A stretch of DNA of 64,000 nucleotides from Rathayibacter sp. VKM Ac-2879. GTDB lineage: Bacteria; Actinomycetota; Actinomycetes; Actinomycetales; Microbacteriaceae. The DNA lies in assembly GCF_015351245.1 (NCBI RefSeq), contig NZ_JADKSO010000006.1, forward strand, positions 21,148 to 85,147, given 5' to 3'. Each line of letters opens with the position of its first letter. Position 1 is the stretch's first letter. Shown in pieces: positions 17,239-27,992 of the stretch. Under the pieces are notes generated by a model. That model was not told the DNA's origin and ran no database searches. It was given only the letters and a program-made list of their open reading frames with translations. The translations under genes and the position numbers were made by a program.

Positions 17239-17244
17239 AGGCTA
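17239..17244 (-). promoter_or_regulatory. -10 element, leaderless start of the thioredoxin gene
   Basis: On the minus strand TAGCCT ends 7 nt before the ATG at 17231. Confidence 0.5.
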
Positions 17245-17310
17245 GGCGAGTCCCGCGTGAGCCGCCCGTTCATGACTCCCCGCGACGTCCGCGAGGCTCC
17301 GACCGTGCTC

Positions 17311-17316
17311 TAGGGT
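17311..17316 (+). promoter_or_regulatory. -10 element, leaderless start of thyX
   Basis: TAGGGT ends 7 nt before the GTG at 17324. Confidence 0.5.
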
Positions 17317-17323
17317 CGAAGCC

Positions 17324-18085
17324 GTGACCGAGCAGAGCGCCCCCGACACCCAGATCACCTTCCGCTCCGACGTGGTCGTCGAGCTGGTCCGGGCGAGCGC
17401 CCACGACTCCGACGTGCTGTTCGCCGCCCGCGTCTCGACGCAGGGCGAGAAGACGCTCGTCGAGGCCCTCAACGGCGAGGAGTCAGACGCCGAACTGCAG
17501 CGCAAACGCGACCGGGGGCTCATCAACTACCTGATGCGCGATCGCCACGGCTCGCCCTTCGAGCACAACTCGATGACCTTCTACGTGCAGGCGCCGATCT
17601 TCGTGTTCCGCGAGTTCATGCGGCACCGTATCGCCTCCTACAACGAGGAGTCGGGTCGGTACCGCGAGCTGCGGCCCGTCTTCTACGTGCCCGGTCCCCA
17701 GCGCAACCTCGTGCAGATCGGCAAGCCCGGTGCCTACGACTACATCCCCGGCACGCCCGAGCAGACCGAGCTGGTCGCCGTCGAGACCCGCCGCGTCAGC
17801 ACCGAGGCGTACGAGTCGTACCAGCGGATGCTCGGCGAGGGCGTCGCCCGCGAGGTCGCGCGCATCGTGCTGCCGCTCAACATCTACTCCTCGATGTACG
17901 TGACCCTGAACGCGCGCTCGCTGATGAACTTCCTGTCGCTGCGCACCAAGCGCGCCGACTCGACCTTCCCGTCCTTCCCGCAGCGCGAGATCGAGATGGC
18001 CGCCGAGCAGATGGAGCGCCACTTCGAGGAGCTCATGCCGCTGACGGCGGCCGCCTTCACGGCGAATGGGCGCGTCGCCCCGTAG
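17324..18085 (+). CDS. thyX: FAD-dependent thymidylate synthase
   Basis: ThyX methylates dUMP to dTMP using methylene-tetrahydrofolate and reduced FAD. The 253-residue protein carries the ThyX signature RHRIASYNEESGRY (about 100-113) and the FAD-binding segment RSLMNFLSLRTKRAD near residue 205. ThyX and DapA genes are neighbours in many actinobacteria, as here, 52 nt apart with separate leaderless promoters. Confidence 0.97.
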   Translation: MTEQSAPDTQITFRSDVVVELVRASAHDSDVLFAARVSTQGEKTLVEALNGEESDAELQRKRDRGLINYLMRDRHGSPFEHNSMTFYVQAPIFVFREFMRHRIASYNEESGRYRELRPVFYVPGPQRNLVQIGKPGAYDYIPGTPEQTELVAVETRRVSTEAYESYQRMLGEGVAREVARIVLPLNIYSSMYVTLNARSLMNFLSLRTKRADSTFPSFPQREIEMAAEQMERHFEELMPLTAAAFTANGRVAP

Positions 18086-18125
18086 CCGACCCGTCGACGC
18101 ACTCGGGCCGGTCACACCGACCCGC

Positions 18126-18131
18126 TACCCT
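18126..18131 (+). promoter_or_regulatory. -10 element, leaderless start of dapA
   Basis: TACCCT ends 6 nt before the GTG at 18138. Confidence 0.5.
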
Positions 18132-18137
18132 GTCAGC

Positions 18138-19115
18138 GTGTCAACTCCGGAGAATCCCTTCGGCCAGGTCCTGGTCGCCCTGGTCACCCCGTTCACCCCC
18201 GACGGCGAGGTCGACTGGCCCGGAGTCGAGAGGCACATCGACGACTGCATCGCGGCGGGAGCCGACGGCATCGTCGTGACCGGCACCACGGGCGAGACGA
18301 GCACCCTCACCGACCCCGAGAAGATCCGGCTCGTCGAGGTCGGCAAGGCCGTCGCCGCGGGCCGCGCCAAGATCATCACCGGAGGCGGCTCCAACGAGAC
18401 CGCGCACGCCATGCAGCTCGCGCGCCAGAGCGAGAAAGCCGGCGCCGACGGCAACATGATCGTCACGCCCTACTACAACAAGCCCACTCAGGCGGGCATC
18501 CTCACGCACTTCCGGATGATCGCCGACGCGACCGATCTGCCGGTGATCCTGTACGACATCCCAGGACGCACCGGTGTCCCGATCCGCTACGAGACGATCC
18601 TCCGCGCGGCGAAGCACCCGAACATTCTCGCGGTCAAGGACGCCAAGGGCGACCTCTCCGAGGTCAGCCGAGTGCTCAACCAGACCGATCTCCTGTACTT
18701 CTGCGGCGACGACGCGAGCGTCCTGCCCGAGCTCGCGATCGGCGCCACCGGCCTGATCGGTGTGACGGCCAACATCGCGACCGCCCCGTACCGCACCATC
18801 GTCGACGCCGTGAACCGCGGCGACCTGCACACTGCGACCCGCGCACACCAGCAGCTCGAGCCGCTCGTGCGCGCCGTGATGACGCACGTGCCCGGCACCG
18901 TCGCAGCGAAATACATCCTGCACGGGCTCGGCCGCATCTCTTCGCCGCGCGTTCGCCTCCCGCTCGTCGGCCCCGAGGAGTCGGAGGCGGCGCTCATCGA
19001 GGACGAGCTCGGTCTCGTGCGCGACGTCGCCGGGGTCGACTTCCGCAACTTCCGACCCGACCGCAACGCGGCGGCGGGCGGCGCCCTGCCGAAGATCGCG
19101 GGCACGACGCGCTGA
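18138..19115 (+). CDS. dapA: 4-hydroxy-tetrahydrodipicolinate synthase
   Basis: DapA condenses pyruvate with aspartate semialdehyde, the first step dedicated to lysine and diaminopimelate. The 325-residue TIM-barrel protein shows GTTGET (49-54), the catalytic tyrosine Y113 in PYYNKP and the Schiff-base lysine K167 in ILAVKDAKGD. The GTG at 18138 is the only start that gives the usual N-terminus and it is leaderless by its -10. An upstream in-frame ATG at 18066 lies inside thyX. rnj follows 41 nt later with its own ribosome binding site and may share the transcript. Confidence 0.97.
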   Translation: MSTPENPFGQVLVALVTPFTPDGEVDWPGVERHIDDCIAAGADGIVVTGTTGETSTLTDPEKIRLVEVGKAVAAGRAKIITGGGSNETAHAMQLARQSEKAGADGNMIVTPYYNKPTQAGILTHFRMIADATDLPVILYDIPGRTGVPIRYETILRAAKHPNILAVKDAKGDLSEVSRVLNQTDLLYFCGDDASVLPELAIGATGLIGVTANIATAPYRTIVDAVNRGDLHTATRAHQQLEPLVRAVMTHVPGTVAAKYILHGLGRISSPRVRLPLVGPEESEAALIEDELGLVRDVAGVDFRNFRPDRNAAAGGALPKIAGTTR

Positions 19116-19156
19116 CGCCGCCCGAGCGGCTCCGCCCGAGAGAAGAAGGAGGGCGC

Positions 19157-20833
19157 ATGCCCGGTCCCGTCGTCACTCCGCCCGTGCTCGCCGCCGGGAC
19201 GCTCCGGATCATCCCGCTCGGAGGGCTCGGGGAGATCGGCCGCAACATGACGGTCTTCGAGATCGACGGCAAGATCCTCGTCGTCGATTGCGGAGTTCTC
19301 TTCCCCGAGGAGAACCAGCCGGGGGTCGACCTGATCCTCCCCGACTTCGGCCCGATCAAGGACCGGCTCGACGACATCGTCGGAGTGGTGCTCACGCACG
19401 GGCACGAGGACCACATCGGAGCGGTGCCCTACCTGCTCCGCCTCAAGCGCGACATCCCCCTGATCGGCTCTACCCTGACGCTCGCCCTCGTCGAGGCCAA
19501 GCTCAAGGAGCACCGGATCACGCCTTACACGCTGGCCGTGAAGGAGGGTGACGTCGAGAACCTCGGCCCGTTCGAGCTCGAGTTCGTGGCGGTGAACCAC
19601 TCGATCCCTGACGCTCTCGCCGTCGCGATCATCACGGACGCCGGCTCGGTGCTGCACACCGGCGACTTCAAAATGGACCAGCTGCCGCTCGACGGCCGCC
19701 TCACCGACCTGCGTGCCTTCGCCCGCCTCGGGGAGGAGGGGATCGACCTCTTCATGGTCGATTCCACCAACGCCGACGTGCCGGGATTCACGCCCCACGA
19801 GCGCGACATCGGCCCGGTCATCGAGAGCGTCATGGCGGAGGCGACGCGGCGCGTCATCGTCGCCAGCTTCTCCAGCCACGTGCACCGGGTGCAACAGGTG
19901 CTCGACGCGGCCCACGCGAACGGACGTCGCGTGGCGCTCCTGGGCCGGTCGATGGTCCGCAACATGGGCATCGCAGCCGACCTCGGCTACCTCACCGTGC
20001 CAGAGGGAGTGCTCATCGACGTGAAGAAGGCGGGGCTCCTCCCCGAGAACGAGATCGTGTACATGTCTACCGGATCGCAAGGCGAGCCGATGGCGGTCCT
20101 CAGCCGGATGGCGAACCTCGATCACCAGATCGAGCCGGGCGAGGGCGACACGGTCATCCTCGCGTCGAGCCTCATCCCCGGAAACGAGAACGCGGTGTAC
20201 GGCGTCATCAACGGGCTCACGCGCCTCGGTGCCACAGTCGTCCACAAGGGGAACGCCAAGGTCCACGTCTCGGGCCACGCCGCCGCGGGCGAGCTCATCT
20301 ACTGCTACAACATCGTCCAGCCGCGCGCCGTCATGCCGGTGCACGGCGAGTACCGGCACCTCGTGGCCAACGCGAGGCTCGCGCGCGACACGGGGATCCC
20401 GGAGGAGAACACGATCATCGCCGAAGACGGCACCGTCGTCGATCTGCTCGACGGTGTCGCCACGGTCGTGGGTCAGCTCGATCTCGGCTTCGTCTACGTC
20501 GACGGCTCCTCGGTCGGCGAGATCACCGACGCCGACCTCAAGGACCGCCGCATCCTCGGTGAAGAGGGCTTCATCTCGATCATCGTCGTCGTGGAGGCGG
20601 GGACGGGCCGCGTCGTGGTGGGCCCGGAGATCCACGCCAAGGGTTTCGCCGAGGATGACCGCGTCTTCGACGAGGTCAAGCCGCGCATCGCGAAGGCTCT
20701 CGAGGACGCGGTGCAGAGCGGGGTGACCGACCAGCACGCGCTCTCACAGGCCGTCCGTCGGGTCGTCGGGCGGTGGGTCAACACGAGTTATCGACGTCGC
20801 CCGATGATCGTTCCCCTCGTGATCGAGGCCTGA
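19157..20833 (+). CDS. rnj: ribonuclease J
   Basis: RNase J is a metallo-beta-lactamase/beta-CASP enzyme with 5' exonuclease and endonuclease activity in RNA maturation and decay. The 558-residue protein has the metal site HGHEDH (81-86) in [13 protein letters not shown], the DFKMDQ and STNADVPG motifs, the beta-CASP block and the conserved C-terminal domain. The ATG at 19157 follows GAAGGAGGG. It lies downstream of dapA, the usual actinobacterial order, and upstream of ftsK, which has its own promoter. Confidence 0.97.
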   Translation: MPGPVVTPPVLAAGTLRIIPLGGLGEIGRNMTVFEIDGKILVVDCGVLFPEENQPGVDLILPDFGPIKDRLDDIVGVVLTHGHEDHIGAVPYLLRLKRDIPLIGSTLTLALVEAKLKEHRITPYTLAVKEGDVENLGPFELEFVAVNHSIPDALAVAIITDAGSVLHTGDFKMDQLPLDGRLTDLRAFARLGEEGIDLFMVDSTNADVPGFTPHERDIGPVIESVMAEATRRVIVASFSSHVHRVQQVLDAAHANGRRVALLGRSMVRNMGIAADLGYLTVPEGVLIDVKKAGLLPENEIVYMSTGSQGEPMAVLSRMANLDHQIEPGEGDTVILASSLIPGNENAVYGVINGLTRLGATVVHKGNAKVHVSGHAAAGELIYCYNIVQPRAVMPVHGEYRHLVANARLARDTGIPEENTIIAEDGTVVDLLDGVATVVGQLDLGFVYVDGSSVGEITDADLKDRRILGEEGFISIIVVVEAGTGRVVVGPEIHAKGFAEDDRVFDEVKPRIAKALEDAVQSGVTDQHALSQAVRRVVGRWVNTSYRRRPMIVPLVIEA

Positions 20834-20937
20834 GCGCTCGTCGAGGGTCGGAGGGCGACGTCCCTCCCCAGCCCGAGGTCCGCGAGCGACTGTGGGGGCG
20901 AGCGGCGCGGGCAGGCCGCGATGACGGAGGTGCCGGG

Positions 20938-20943
20938 TACGGT
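20938..20943 (+). promoter_or_regulatory. -10 element, leaderless start of ftsK
   Basis: TACGGT ends 6 nt before the ATG at 20950. Confidence 0.5.
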
Positions 20944-20949
20944 GGCCTC

Positions 20950-23820
20950 ATGGCGACGAGTACCAAGACGACCTCCCGCGGACGCGGCAGTGCCGCCTCA
21001 CGCCCGAGTGCCCCACGCTCCGGACGCGGCTCGACGAAGGCGACAGTCGAGAAGGCGACGGTCGCGTTCGACTCGACTCCTCGCGCCAACCCCCTCGTCC
21101 GGCTCTGGATGCTCCTCGCACATCTGGCCGGAGGCGCGGCGCGCGCCCTCGGGCCGGAGCGTCTCGCGAAAGAGGAGCGTCGCGACGGCCTCCCTTTCCT
21201 CTTGTTCCTGCTCGCCCTCGCGGGAGCGGTCGTCGAGTGGTTCCTCGCCACCGATCCGGTGGCCCTGGTGCTCGACGCGTGGAGCTTCGGCGGACTGTTC
21301 GGTCGCGTCGCCTACGTGCTCCCGGTCGTTCTGCTGGTGTTCGCGCTCTGGCTCTTCCGCCACCCGAGCTCGGTCGACGACAACGGCCGCATCGGCGTCG
21401 GCCTCTCCTTCCTCCTGATCGCGTCAGCCGGGCTCTGCCACGCGCACTCCGGCATGCCTCAGCCGGGCGCGGGCATCGATCAGATGGCGGCAGCCGGAGG
21501 CGTCCTCGGCTGGCTCGTCGGCGCGCCGCTCGTGGCTCTTGCGAGGGTGCCGGGCGCCACCGTGGTCCTCGCGGCGGTCATCGTCCTCTCGCTCTTCATC
21601 ATCACCAAGACGCCCCCGAACCGGGTCGGAGCACGGTTGAGAGAGCTCTACGGCTACCTCTTCGGCGCTCCCGTCCTCGACGACGAGGAGCGCGCCCGAG
21701 TCAAAGCAGAGAAGGCGGCCGCGAAAGCGGCGGCCAAGGAGGAGTCGGCCCGGGAGGAGGAAGAACAGGCCGATGGCGGTGAGCTGCCGTGGTGGCGCCG
21801 CACCCCATCCGGCCGAGAAGACGAGCCGACGATCCAGGCCGAGCCACTGCTCGACTCCTTCACCGAGGTCATCGAGGGATCGGTGCCCCAGCGGGGGCGC
21901 GCCACGGGTTTTGACACCGCGCTCGAGGAGCTCGACGAGCCCGTAGCCCCGCCGACCCGCTCGTACGCGACCGAGGTCCTCGCCGAGGCCCAGACGGCCG
22001 AGGCTGCTCTCGCCCGCGTCGATCGGGGCGGAACGCCTCGCGTCACGACGGGAGTCGTCGACGACGATGCGACCGAGGTGATTCGCCTCGACCGGCTCGA
22101 CGTGGCGCCGGCCGTGCCCGTGCCGCCCGCGATCGAGACCGGCCCGATCACCCCTCAGCCCGCTTCCGCCGACGGCGCGGAGGAGTTCGACTCCTCCTTC
22201 GAGGACAGTGCGCCGTACCGCCTCCCGTCGGCCGCCACGCTCTCCACGGGTACGCCGTCGAAGGCACGGTCCGCCGCCAACGACGAGATGGTTCGCGCGA
22301 TCACGGAGGTGTTGCAGCAGTTCAACGTCGACGCCACCGTGACCGGCTTCTCCCGCGGTCCGACCGTCACCCGCTACGAGATCGAACTCGGTCCGGGCGT
22401 GAAGGTCGAGCGGGTGACCGCGCTCAGCAAGAACCTCTCCTACGCGGTCGCGAGCAACGAGGTGCGCATCCTCTCGCCCATCCCCGGCAAGAGCGCGATC
22501 GGCGTCGAGATCCCCAACACCGACCGCGAGATCGTCTCGCTCGGAGACGTGCTGCGCTCTCCCGCGTCGACCACGTCCACACACCCGATGACCATCGGCG
22601 TCGGCAAGGACGTCGAAGGTGGCTACGTCGTCGCGAACCTCGCCAAGATGCCGCACCTCCTCGTCGCCGGTTCCACCGGCTCCGGCAAGTCGAGCTTCGT
22701 GAACTCGATGATCACGAGCCTGCTCATGCGCGCTCGCCCGCAAGACGTCCGCATGGTCCTGATCGACCCCAAGCGTGTCGAGCTGACGATCTACGGAGGC
22801 GTGCCGCACCTGATCACGCCCATCATCACGAATCCCAAGAAGGCCGCCGAGGCCTTGCAGTGGGTCGTGAAAGAGATGGACATGCGCTATGACGACCTCG
22901 CGTCGTTCGGCTTTCGCCACATCGACGACTTCAACGCCGCGGTCCGCGGCGACGAGATCAAGCTGCCCTCCGGCAGCAACCGCGTCCTCAAGCCTTACCC
23001 CTACCTCCTGGTCGTCGTCGACGAGCTCGCCGACCTGATGATGGTCGCCCCGCGCGACGTCGAGGACTCCATCGTGCGCATCACGCAGCTCGCGCGCGCC
23101 TCCGGCATCCACCTCGTCCTCGCGACGCAGCGGCCGAGCGTGGACGTCGTGACGGGCCTGATCAAGGCGAACGTTCCGAGCCGTCTGGCCTTCGCCGTCA
23201 CGAGCGTCACCGACTCCCGGGTCATCCTCGACCAGCCGGGAGCCGACAAGCTCATCGGGCAGGGCGACGGCCTCTTCCTCCCCATGGGCACCAACAAGCC
23301 CATGCGCGTGCAGGGTGCTTGGGTCCGCGAGGACGAGATCGCGAGGGTGGTCGAGCACGTCACCCGTCAAGCGCAACCGGACTACCGACAGGACATCACC
23401 GTCCAGGCCCAGCGCAAGGAGGTCGACTCCGACATCGGCGACGATCTCGAGCTGCTCATCGCCGCCGCCGAGCTCGTGGTCAGCACGCAGTTCGGCTCCA
23501 CGTCGATGCTCCAGCGCAAACTGCGCGTCGGCTTCGCGAAGGCCGGTCGTCTGATGGACCTGCTCGAGTCCCGCGAAGTCGTCGGACCCTCCGAAGGATC
23601 GAAAGCCCGGGACGTCCTCGTCACCGCGGAGCAGCTTCCGAGCGTCCTCGCCCGTATGCGCGGAGACGAGCCGAGCGGCCACGCGACATCACCGTCCGCG
23701 GTCTCTTCCGATGCCTACGCCGATCCGCTCGCCGAACCCTCCGGGCCCGTCGCGACCGACTATCACGACGACGACGGAGGCGAGGGCGAGGACGCCTGGT
23801 CGCTGACCGGCCGCGACTGA
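20950..23820 (+). CDS. ftsK: DNA translocase FtsK/SpoIIIE
   Basis: FtsK pumps chromosomal DNA through the closing septum. The 956-residue protein has a basic N-terminus, about four membrane helices (roughly residues 75-225), and a long charged linker of about 250 residues with an Ala/Lys/Glu-rich coiled segment ([21 protein letters not shown]). The RecA-like motor has Walker [10 protein letters not shown] near residue 575 and Walker [15 protein letters not shown]-terminal gamma winged-helix domain (about 840-900) would read orienting DNA sequences. It opens the ftsK-pgsA-cinA-clgR group typical of actinobacteria. Confidence 0.97.
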   Translation: MATSTKTTSRGRGSAASRPSAPRSGRGSTKATVEKATVAFDSTPRANPLVRLWMLLAHLAGGAARALGPERLAKEERRDGLPFLLFLLALAGAVVEWFLATDPVALVLDAWSFGGLFGRVAYVLPVVLLVFALWLFRHPSSVDDNGRIGVGLSFLLIASAGLCHAHSGMPQPGAGIDQMAAAGGVLGWLVGAPLVALARVPGATVVLAAVIVLSLFIITKTPPNRVGARLRELYGYLFGAPVLDDEERARVKAEKAAAKAAAKEESAREEEEQADGGELPWWRRTPSGREDEPTIQAEPLLDSFTEVIEGSVPQRGRATGFDTALEELDEPVAPPTRSYATEVLAEAQTAEAALARVDRGGTPRVTTGVVDDDATEVIRLDRLDVAPAVPVPPAIETGPITPQPASADGAEEFDSSFEDSAPYRLPSAATLSTGTPSKARSAANDEMVRAITEVLQQFNVDATVTGFSRGPTVTRYEIELGPGVKVERVTALSKNLSYAVASNEVRILSPIPGKSAIGVEIPNTDREIVSLGDVLRSPASTTSTHPMTIGVGKDVEGGYVVANLAKMPHLLVAGSTGSGKSSFVNSMITSLLMRARPQDVRMVLIDPKRVELTIYGGVPHLITPIITNPKKAAEALQWVVKEMDMRYDDLASFGFRHIDDFNAAVRGDEIKLPSGSNRVLKPYPYLLVVVDELADLMMVAPRDVEDSIVRITQLARASGIHLVLATQRPSVDVVTGLIKANVPSRLAFAVTSVTDSRVILDQPGADKLIGQGDGLFLPMGTNKPMRVQGAWVREDEIARVVEHVTRQAQPDYRQDITVQAQRKEVDSDIGDDLELLIAAAELVVSTQFGSTSMLQRKLRVGFAKAGRLMDLLESREVVGPSEGSKARDVLVTAEQLPSVLARMRGDEPSGHATSPSAVSSDAYADPLAEPSGPVATDYHDDDGGEGEDAWSLTGRD

Positions 23821-23852
23821 GCACCTCCACCTCGACCACGAACGGCAGCAGC

Positions 23853-24455
23853 ATGAGCACCTCCTCGGCATCGTCCTCCGCACGGTCCGGCAACTGGAAC
23901 CTTCCCAACGCCATCACCGTGGTCAGGATCCTGCTCGCGCCACTCTTCTTCTGGCTGCTCCTCGCCGACGGCGGCGCCGACGGCGGTCTGCGGATCGCGG
24001 CGGCGCTGCTGTTCATCGCGGCCATCGCGACCGACGGCATCGACGGCCACATCGCCCGCAGCCGTGGGCTCGTGACCGACCTCGGCAAACTCCTCGACCC
24101 CATCGCCGACAAGGTGCTCACGGGTGCCGCGCTCGTCGGCCTCTCTATCCTCGGTGAGCTTCCGTGGTGGGTGACCATCGTGATCCTCGTCAGAGAGGTC
24201 GGCATCACCGTGTTCCGGATGGCGGTGCTCTCTGACCGCGTCATCCCTGCGTCCCGCGGCGGCAAGCTCAAGACCATCGTGCAGTCGATCGCGATCTCGC
24301 TCGCGCTCCTGCCGCTCTGGGCCGTGCTTGGCGAGTGGGTGCACTGGGTCAACGGCATCACGATGAGCGCCGCGCTCGTGCTCACGGTCGTCACGGGCGT
24401 CGACTACCTCGCCGATGCCGCCCGCCAGAGCCGAGCGGCGCGCGCGACGCGATGA
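23853..24455 (+). CDS. pgsA: CDP-diacylglycerol--glycerol-3-phosphate 3-phosphatidyltransferase
   Basis: PgsA makes phosphatidylglycerol phosphate at the membrane. The 200-residue protein has about five to six membrane segments and the complete CDP-alcohol transferase signature, DGxDGxxAR...G...D...D, from DGIDGHIARSRG to LLDPIAD. The ATG at 23853 gives the usual NLPNAITVVRILLAP beginning. It ends with ATGA overlapping cinA. It lies 32 nt after ftsK and is probably in the same operon. Confidence 0.96.
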   Translation: MSTSSASSSARSGNWNLPNAITVVRILLAPLFFWLLLADGGADGGLRIAAALLFIAAIATDGIDGHIARSRGLVTDLGKLLDPIADKVLTGAALVGLSILGELPWWVTIVILVREVGITVFRMAVLSDRVIPASRGGKLKTIVQSIAISLALLPLWAVLGEWVHWVNGITMSAALVLTVVTGVDYLADAARQSRAARATR

Positions 24456-24934
24456 GCGCCGCCGAACTGCTCGGAGAGCTCGGGAAGAGGGGTGCCGGGC
24501 TTGCCGTCGCCGAATCCCTGACCGGTGGCGCTCTGAGCTCGGCCGTGGTCGAGGTGCCTGGAGCGTCCGCTGTCTACCGCGGCGGTGTCGTCAGCTATGC
24601 CACCGAGCTCAAGCACCGCCTCCTCGGAGTCGACTCCGAACTGCTCGCCGCAGAAGGCCCGGTCCATCCGGTCGTGGCCACGCAGATGGCGCGCGGAGTC
24701 GCCTCCCGACTCGCCAGAGGCAGCGAGCCGACGATGGGACTGGCGACGACAGGGGTCGCAGGGCCGGAACCACAGGGTGATGCGCCGGTCGGCACGGTCT
24801 TCGTCGCGGCGGTTCTCGGCGAGGGCGAGCTGGTGCGCGGGTTCCGCTTCGAGGGTGGCCGGGCCGAGATTCGCGCTGCGGCCGTGCGGGAGGCGATCTC
24901 GCTCGGGCGGGAGCTCCTCGTCCACCTGTCCTGA
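24452..24934 (+). CDS. cinA: CinA C-terminal domain protein (nicotinamide-nucleotide amidohydrolase)
   Basis: The 160-residue protein consists only of the CinA C-terminal domain, which removes the amide of nicotinamide mononucleotide to recycle NAD. Visible family blocks are VAESLTGG with the catalytic Ser, the YRGGVVSYA segment and TTGVAGPEPQGDAPVGTVFVA. It starts inside the pgsA stop (4-nt overlap), so the two are coupled. The single-domain form is usual in this operon. Confidence 0.94.
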   Translation: MSAAELLGELGKRGAGLAVAESLTGGALSSAVVEVPGASAVYRGGVVSYATELKHRLLGVDSELLAAEGPVHPVVATQMARGVASRLARGSEPTMGLATTGVAGPEPQGDAPVGTVFVAAVLGEGELVRGFRFEGGRAEIRAAAVREAISLGRELLVHLS

Positions 24935-25164
24935 CGGTCTTCCCGCGAGTTTCCGCGTCTGCGAGGAATGTCCTGTGTTCCGACCCTGTTACATCTGGCG
25001 TCGCTCACACGCAAAGCCCAGTCATCCGGTATTAGAGTCGACGCAATACGGACCGGGTAGTGAACAGCTATCCGGTTCTCTCGTCCCACCCCCTCGATCA
25101 TCTGCCGCGGCAGTGTTCCCGGCCAGGTGCGCGACAAGCGGTTGACGTGGAGAAGGAGGGTCCA

Positions 25165-25473
25165 GTGGTTCTAGTTCGTCAAGAGATCGGCGATGTCCTC
25201 AGGGACTTTCGCCTGCAGAAGGGTCGTACGCTCCGTCAGGTGGCGAGCAAGGCGAGCGTCGCGCTCGGCTACCTGAGCGAGGTCGAACGCGGTCAGAAGG
25301 AGGCCTCCTCGGAGATCCTCGCTTCGGTTGCTGACGCCCTCGACACTCCCATCTCGGTCATCATGCGCGAAGTCGGCGATCGTCTCGCCGTCATCGAGGG
25401 CATCGACACCATCCCCGACACCATTCCCGCCGACATGGTCGCCGGTTTCGACGCGGATCTCGTCGCGCGCTAG
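25165..25473 (+). CDS. clgR: XRE-family regulator of the ClgR type
   Basis: The 102-residue protein is mostly a helix-turn-helix domain (about 5-70: EIGDVLRDFRLQKGRTLRQVASKASVALGYLSEVERGQKEAS), followed by a short tail. In actinobacteria ClgR activates clp protease and other stress genes and is itself removed by Clp. The position after cinA and before DUF3046-recA is the conserved one. GTG 25165 follows GAAGGAGGG at 4 nt. Upstream in-frame starts (from 25060) lack such a site. The 230 nt before it hold a possible promoter, and I see no other gene there. Confidence 0.92.
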   Translation: MVLVRQEIGDVLRDFRLQKGRTLRQVASKASVALGYLSEVERGQKEASSEILASVADALDTPISVIMREVGDRLAVIEGIDTIPDTIPADMVAGFDADLVAR

Positions 25474-25498
25474 GCGGTCCGCTCCTCCCACCCTCATT

Positions 25499-25545
25499 CC
25501 ACGCGAAGGGCGTCCTGACTCCGGTCGGGGCGCCCTTCGGCGTGG
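25499..25545 (+). terminator. terminator of the ftsK-clgR operon
   Basis: A long, almost fully paired hairpin: outer arms 25499-25512 and 25531-25545 with one bulged G, and an inner stem that closes on a TCCG loop (25520-25523). Confidence 0.85.
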
Positions 25546-25592
25546 GGCGTCGTGGTTGCCGTTATCCCGGAGTCGGAAGGGCGTGGAGCGGT

Positions 25593-25598
25593 TAGCGT
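25593..25598 (+). promoter_or_regulatory. -10 element, leaderless start of the DUF3046 gene
   Basis: TAGCGT ends 6 nt before the ATG at 25605. Confidence 0.5.
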
Positions 25599-25604
25599 GG
25601 ACGC

Positions 25605-25829
25605 ATGCGCCTGAGTGAGTTCCAGCGACTGGTCGACGAGGAGTTCGGGGGAGCATACGCACGCGTGCTCGTCTCGGACCTGGTGCTGACCGAACTCGAC
25701 GGCCGGACGGCGGAGCAGTCGCTCCGCGACGGAGCGGAGCCTCGGGAGGTCTGGCTCGCGCTGTGTCGGGCCAACGATGTGCCGGAGGCGCGGTGGCACG
25801 GAACCGATCCGCGGAAGCGTCGCGGCTGA
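25605..25829 (+). CDS. DUF3046 family protein
   Basis: The 74-residue protein ([20 protein letters not shown]...[18 protein letters not shown]) is the DUF3046 family, a small cytosolic protein conserved just upstream of recA in actinobacteria. Its function is unknown. It has its own leaderless -10. The recA promoter and LexA box lie 55 nt after its stop, so it is not strictly part of the SOS transcript. Confidence 0.9.
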   Translation: MRLSEFQRLVDEEFGGAYARVLVSDLVLTELDGRTAEQSLRDGAEPREVWLALCRANDVPEARWHGTDPRKRRG

Positions 25830-25884
25830 GGGTCTACGTGCACCTCGACCCGAAGTCGTGTTCGACATGCCGAGCGTGTCGTTC

Positions 25885-25900
25885 TCGAATCCGTGTTCGA
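25885..25900. promoter_or_regulatory. LexA binding site (SOS box) of recA
   Basis: TCGAATCCGTGTTCGA matches the actinobacterial SOS box TCGAAC-N4-GTTCGA at 11 of 12 fixed positions. It covers the -35 region of the recA promoter, so LexA would block polymerase. Confidence 0.85.
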
Positions 25901-25907
25901 AGGGGCG

Positions 25908-25913
25908 TATGCT
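25908..25913 (+). promoter_or_regulatory. recA promoter -10 element
   Basis: TATGCT lies 17 bp after the hexamer TCGAAT (25885-25890) that forms the left half of the LexA box. The transcript would have a leader of about 200 nt with a hairpin at 26036-26062. Confidence 0.6.
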
Positions 25914-26035
25914 CCTCCCCAGAAGCAGGATCGGCTCTGTCTCCACAGAGTCGCTGTCGCTCGATCCCGATGTCGGTGGTCGGGCGTACCGTCGAAGACA
26001 CCTGAACGGCCTGCTTCACCGCCTTGTCGCAGCCG

Positions 26036-26062
26036 GGCGGCGCTGTCCTTCAGACAGCCGCC
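26036..26062 (+). other. stem-loop in the recA leader
   Basis: GCTGTC (26042-26047) pairs with GACAGC (26053-26058), extended after a 2-nt bulge by GGCG/CGCC. It is the clearest structure in the 289-base DUF3046-recA gap. Its role is unknown. Confidence 0.5.
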
Positions 26063-26118
26063 GTCATGTCGCGACAGCCTGTGGGCGACACCACCACGAA
26101 CACGAGAGCGAGACGGCC

Positions 26119-27186
<1,068 letters not shown>

Positions 27187-27189
27187 CCC

Positions 27190-27948
27190 GTGCGAGAGAA
27201 GGCCACGGAGGGGGCCGGGGGCCGTCCCGTGGCCTTCCTCCCCTGGGTCGGTCCCGAGACGGCATCCGAAGCGCCGCTCGGCTCCCCCGACGACGCGGGA
27301 GAGCGGGGCTGGGCGCCGTCCGCCCCCGGCCGCCGTCCCGGCGCCTCCGAGCGCAGCGCCGAGCCATCGGCGCACGTCGCCCGTCGCCTGCCCACGTTCG
27401 AGGAGGCCGGCGAGGGCGAGGAGGCCGACCCAGACGGCGACATCATCGCCGAGGTCCCCGAAGAGATCGATCCCGAACGAATCGCCGACCGGATCGTCCG
27501 AGGGCTCGTGCGCAAGAGCCTCTCGGTCGCCGAGGTCGAGGCCCGGCTCTACGCCGAGGGTGTGAGCGAGAAGGACGCACTCGAGATCGTCGAACGATTC
27601 ACGCGCTTCGGCTATCTCGACGATCGTCGGATGGCCGGGCAGCTCGTGGTGTCGTTGCGTGACCGCAAGAAGCTCGGGCGGTCGTTGATCCAGCAGGAGC
27701 TCCGAGCACGCAAGCTCGATCCCGAGGCGATCGCCTCCGCCCTCGACGAGCTCGACGGCGACGACGAGTACCGCACGGCGCTCGACCTTGCCCGCAAGCG
27801 CCTCCCGAGCCTCCGCTCCCTCTCCGACGACGTCGCCGAGCGGCGTCTGACGGGCTTCCTTGCCCGCCGCGGGTACGGGGGCGCCCTCGTCCAGAGAGTC
27901 GTCCGCGAGACCGTCCGGCGACCCGGCTCCGGGGTCCGCTTCCGCTGA
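27190..27948 (+). CDS. recX: regulatory protein RecX
   Basis: RecX binds RecA filaments and limits their activity. The conserved part (about residues 95-250) consists of RecX three-helix repeats: [60 protein letters not shown] and [21 protein letters not shown]. The 252-residue length includes a Gly/Pro/Ala-rich N-terminal extension of about 85 residues. GTG 27190 has no clear ribosome binding site, and the proposed start region overlaps a perfect 11-bp inverted repeat. The true start could be lower, but I see no better one. Confidence 0.88.
   Translation: MREKATEGAGGRPVAFLPWVGPETASEAPLGSPDDAGERGWAPSAPGRRPGASERSAEPSAHVARRLPTFEEAGEGEEADPDGDIIAEVPEEIDPERIADRIVRGLVRKSLSVAEVEARLYAEGVSEKDALEIVERFTRFGYLDDRRMAGQLVVSLRDRKKLGRSLIQQELRARKLDPEAIASALDELDGDDEYRTALDLARKRLPSLRSLSDDVAERRLTGFLARRGYGGALVQRVVRETVRRPGSGVRFR
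27198..27237 (+). terminator. recA/recX attenuator-like hairpin
   Basis: GAAGGCCACGG (27198-27208) and CCGTGGCCTTC (27227-27237) are a perfect 11-bp inverted repeat starting 11 nt after the recA stop. A partial terminator between recA and recX is known in other bacteria and keeps RecX low. Here it would lie inside the first codons of recX. Confidence 0.65.
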
Positions 27949-27978
27949 GCGGCGGCAGAAGCCGGCCGACTCGACACG

Positions 27979-27984
27979 TAGAAT
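27979..27984 (+). promoter_or_regulatory. -10 element, leaderless start of miaB
   Basis: TAGAAT ends 8 nt before the ATG at 27993. Confidence 0.5.
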
Positions 27985-27992
27985 CGCACACC

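Noticed and set aside
24992-25015. Possible ClgR box (CGCTCACACGC) upstream of clgR
   Set aside because: It fits only one half of the known ClgR operator pattern. The second GCG half is missing.
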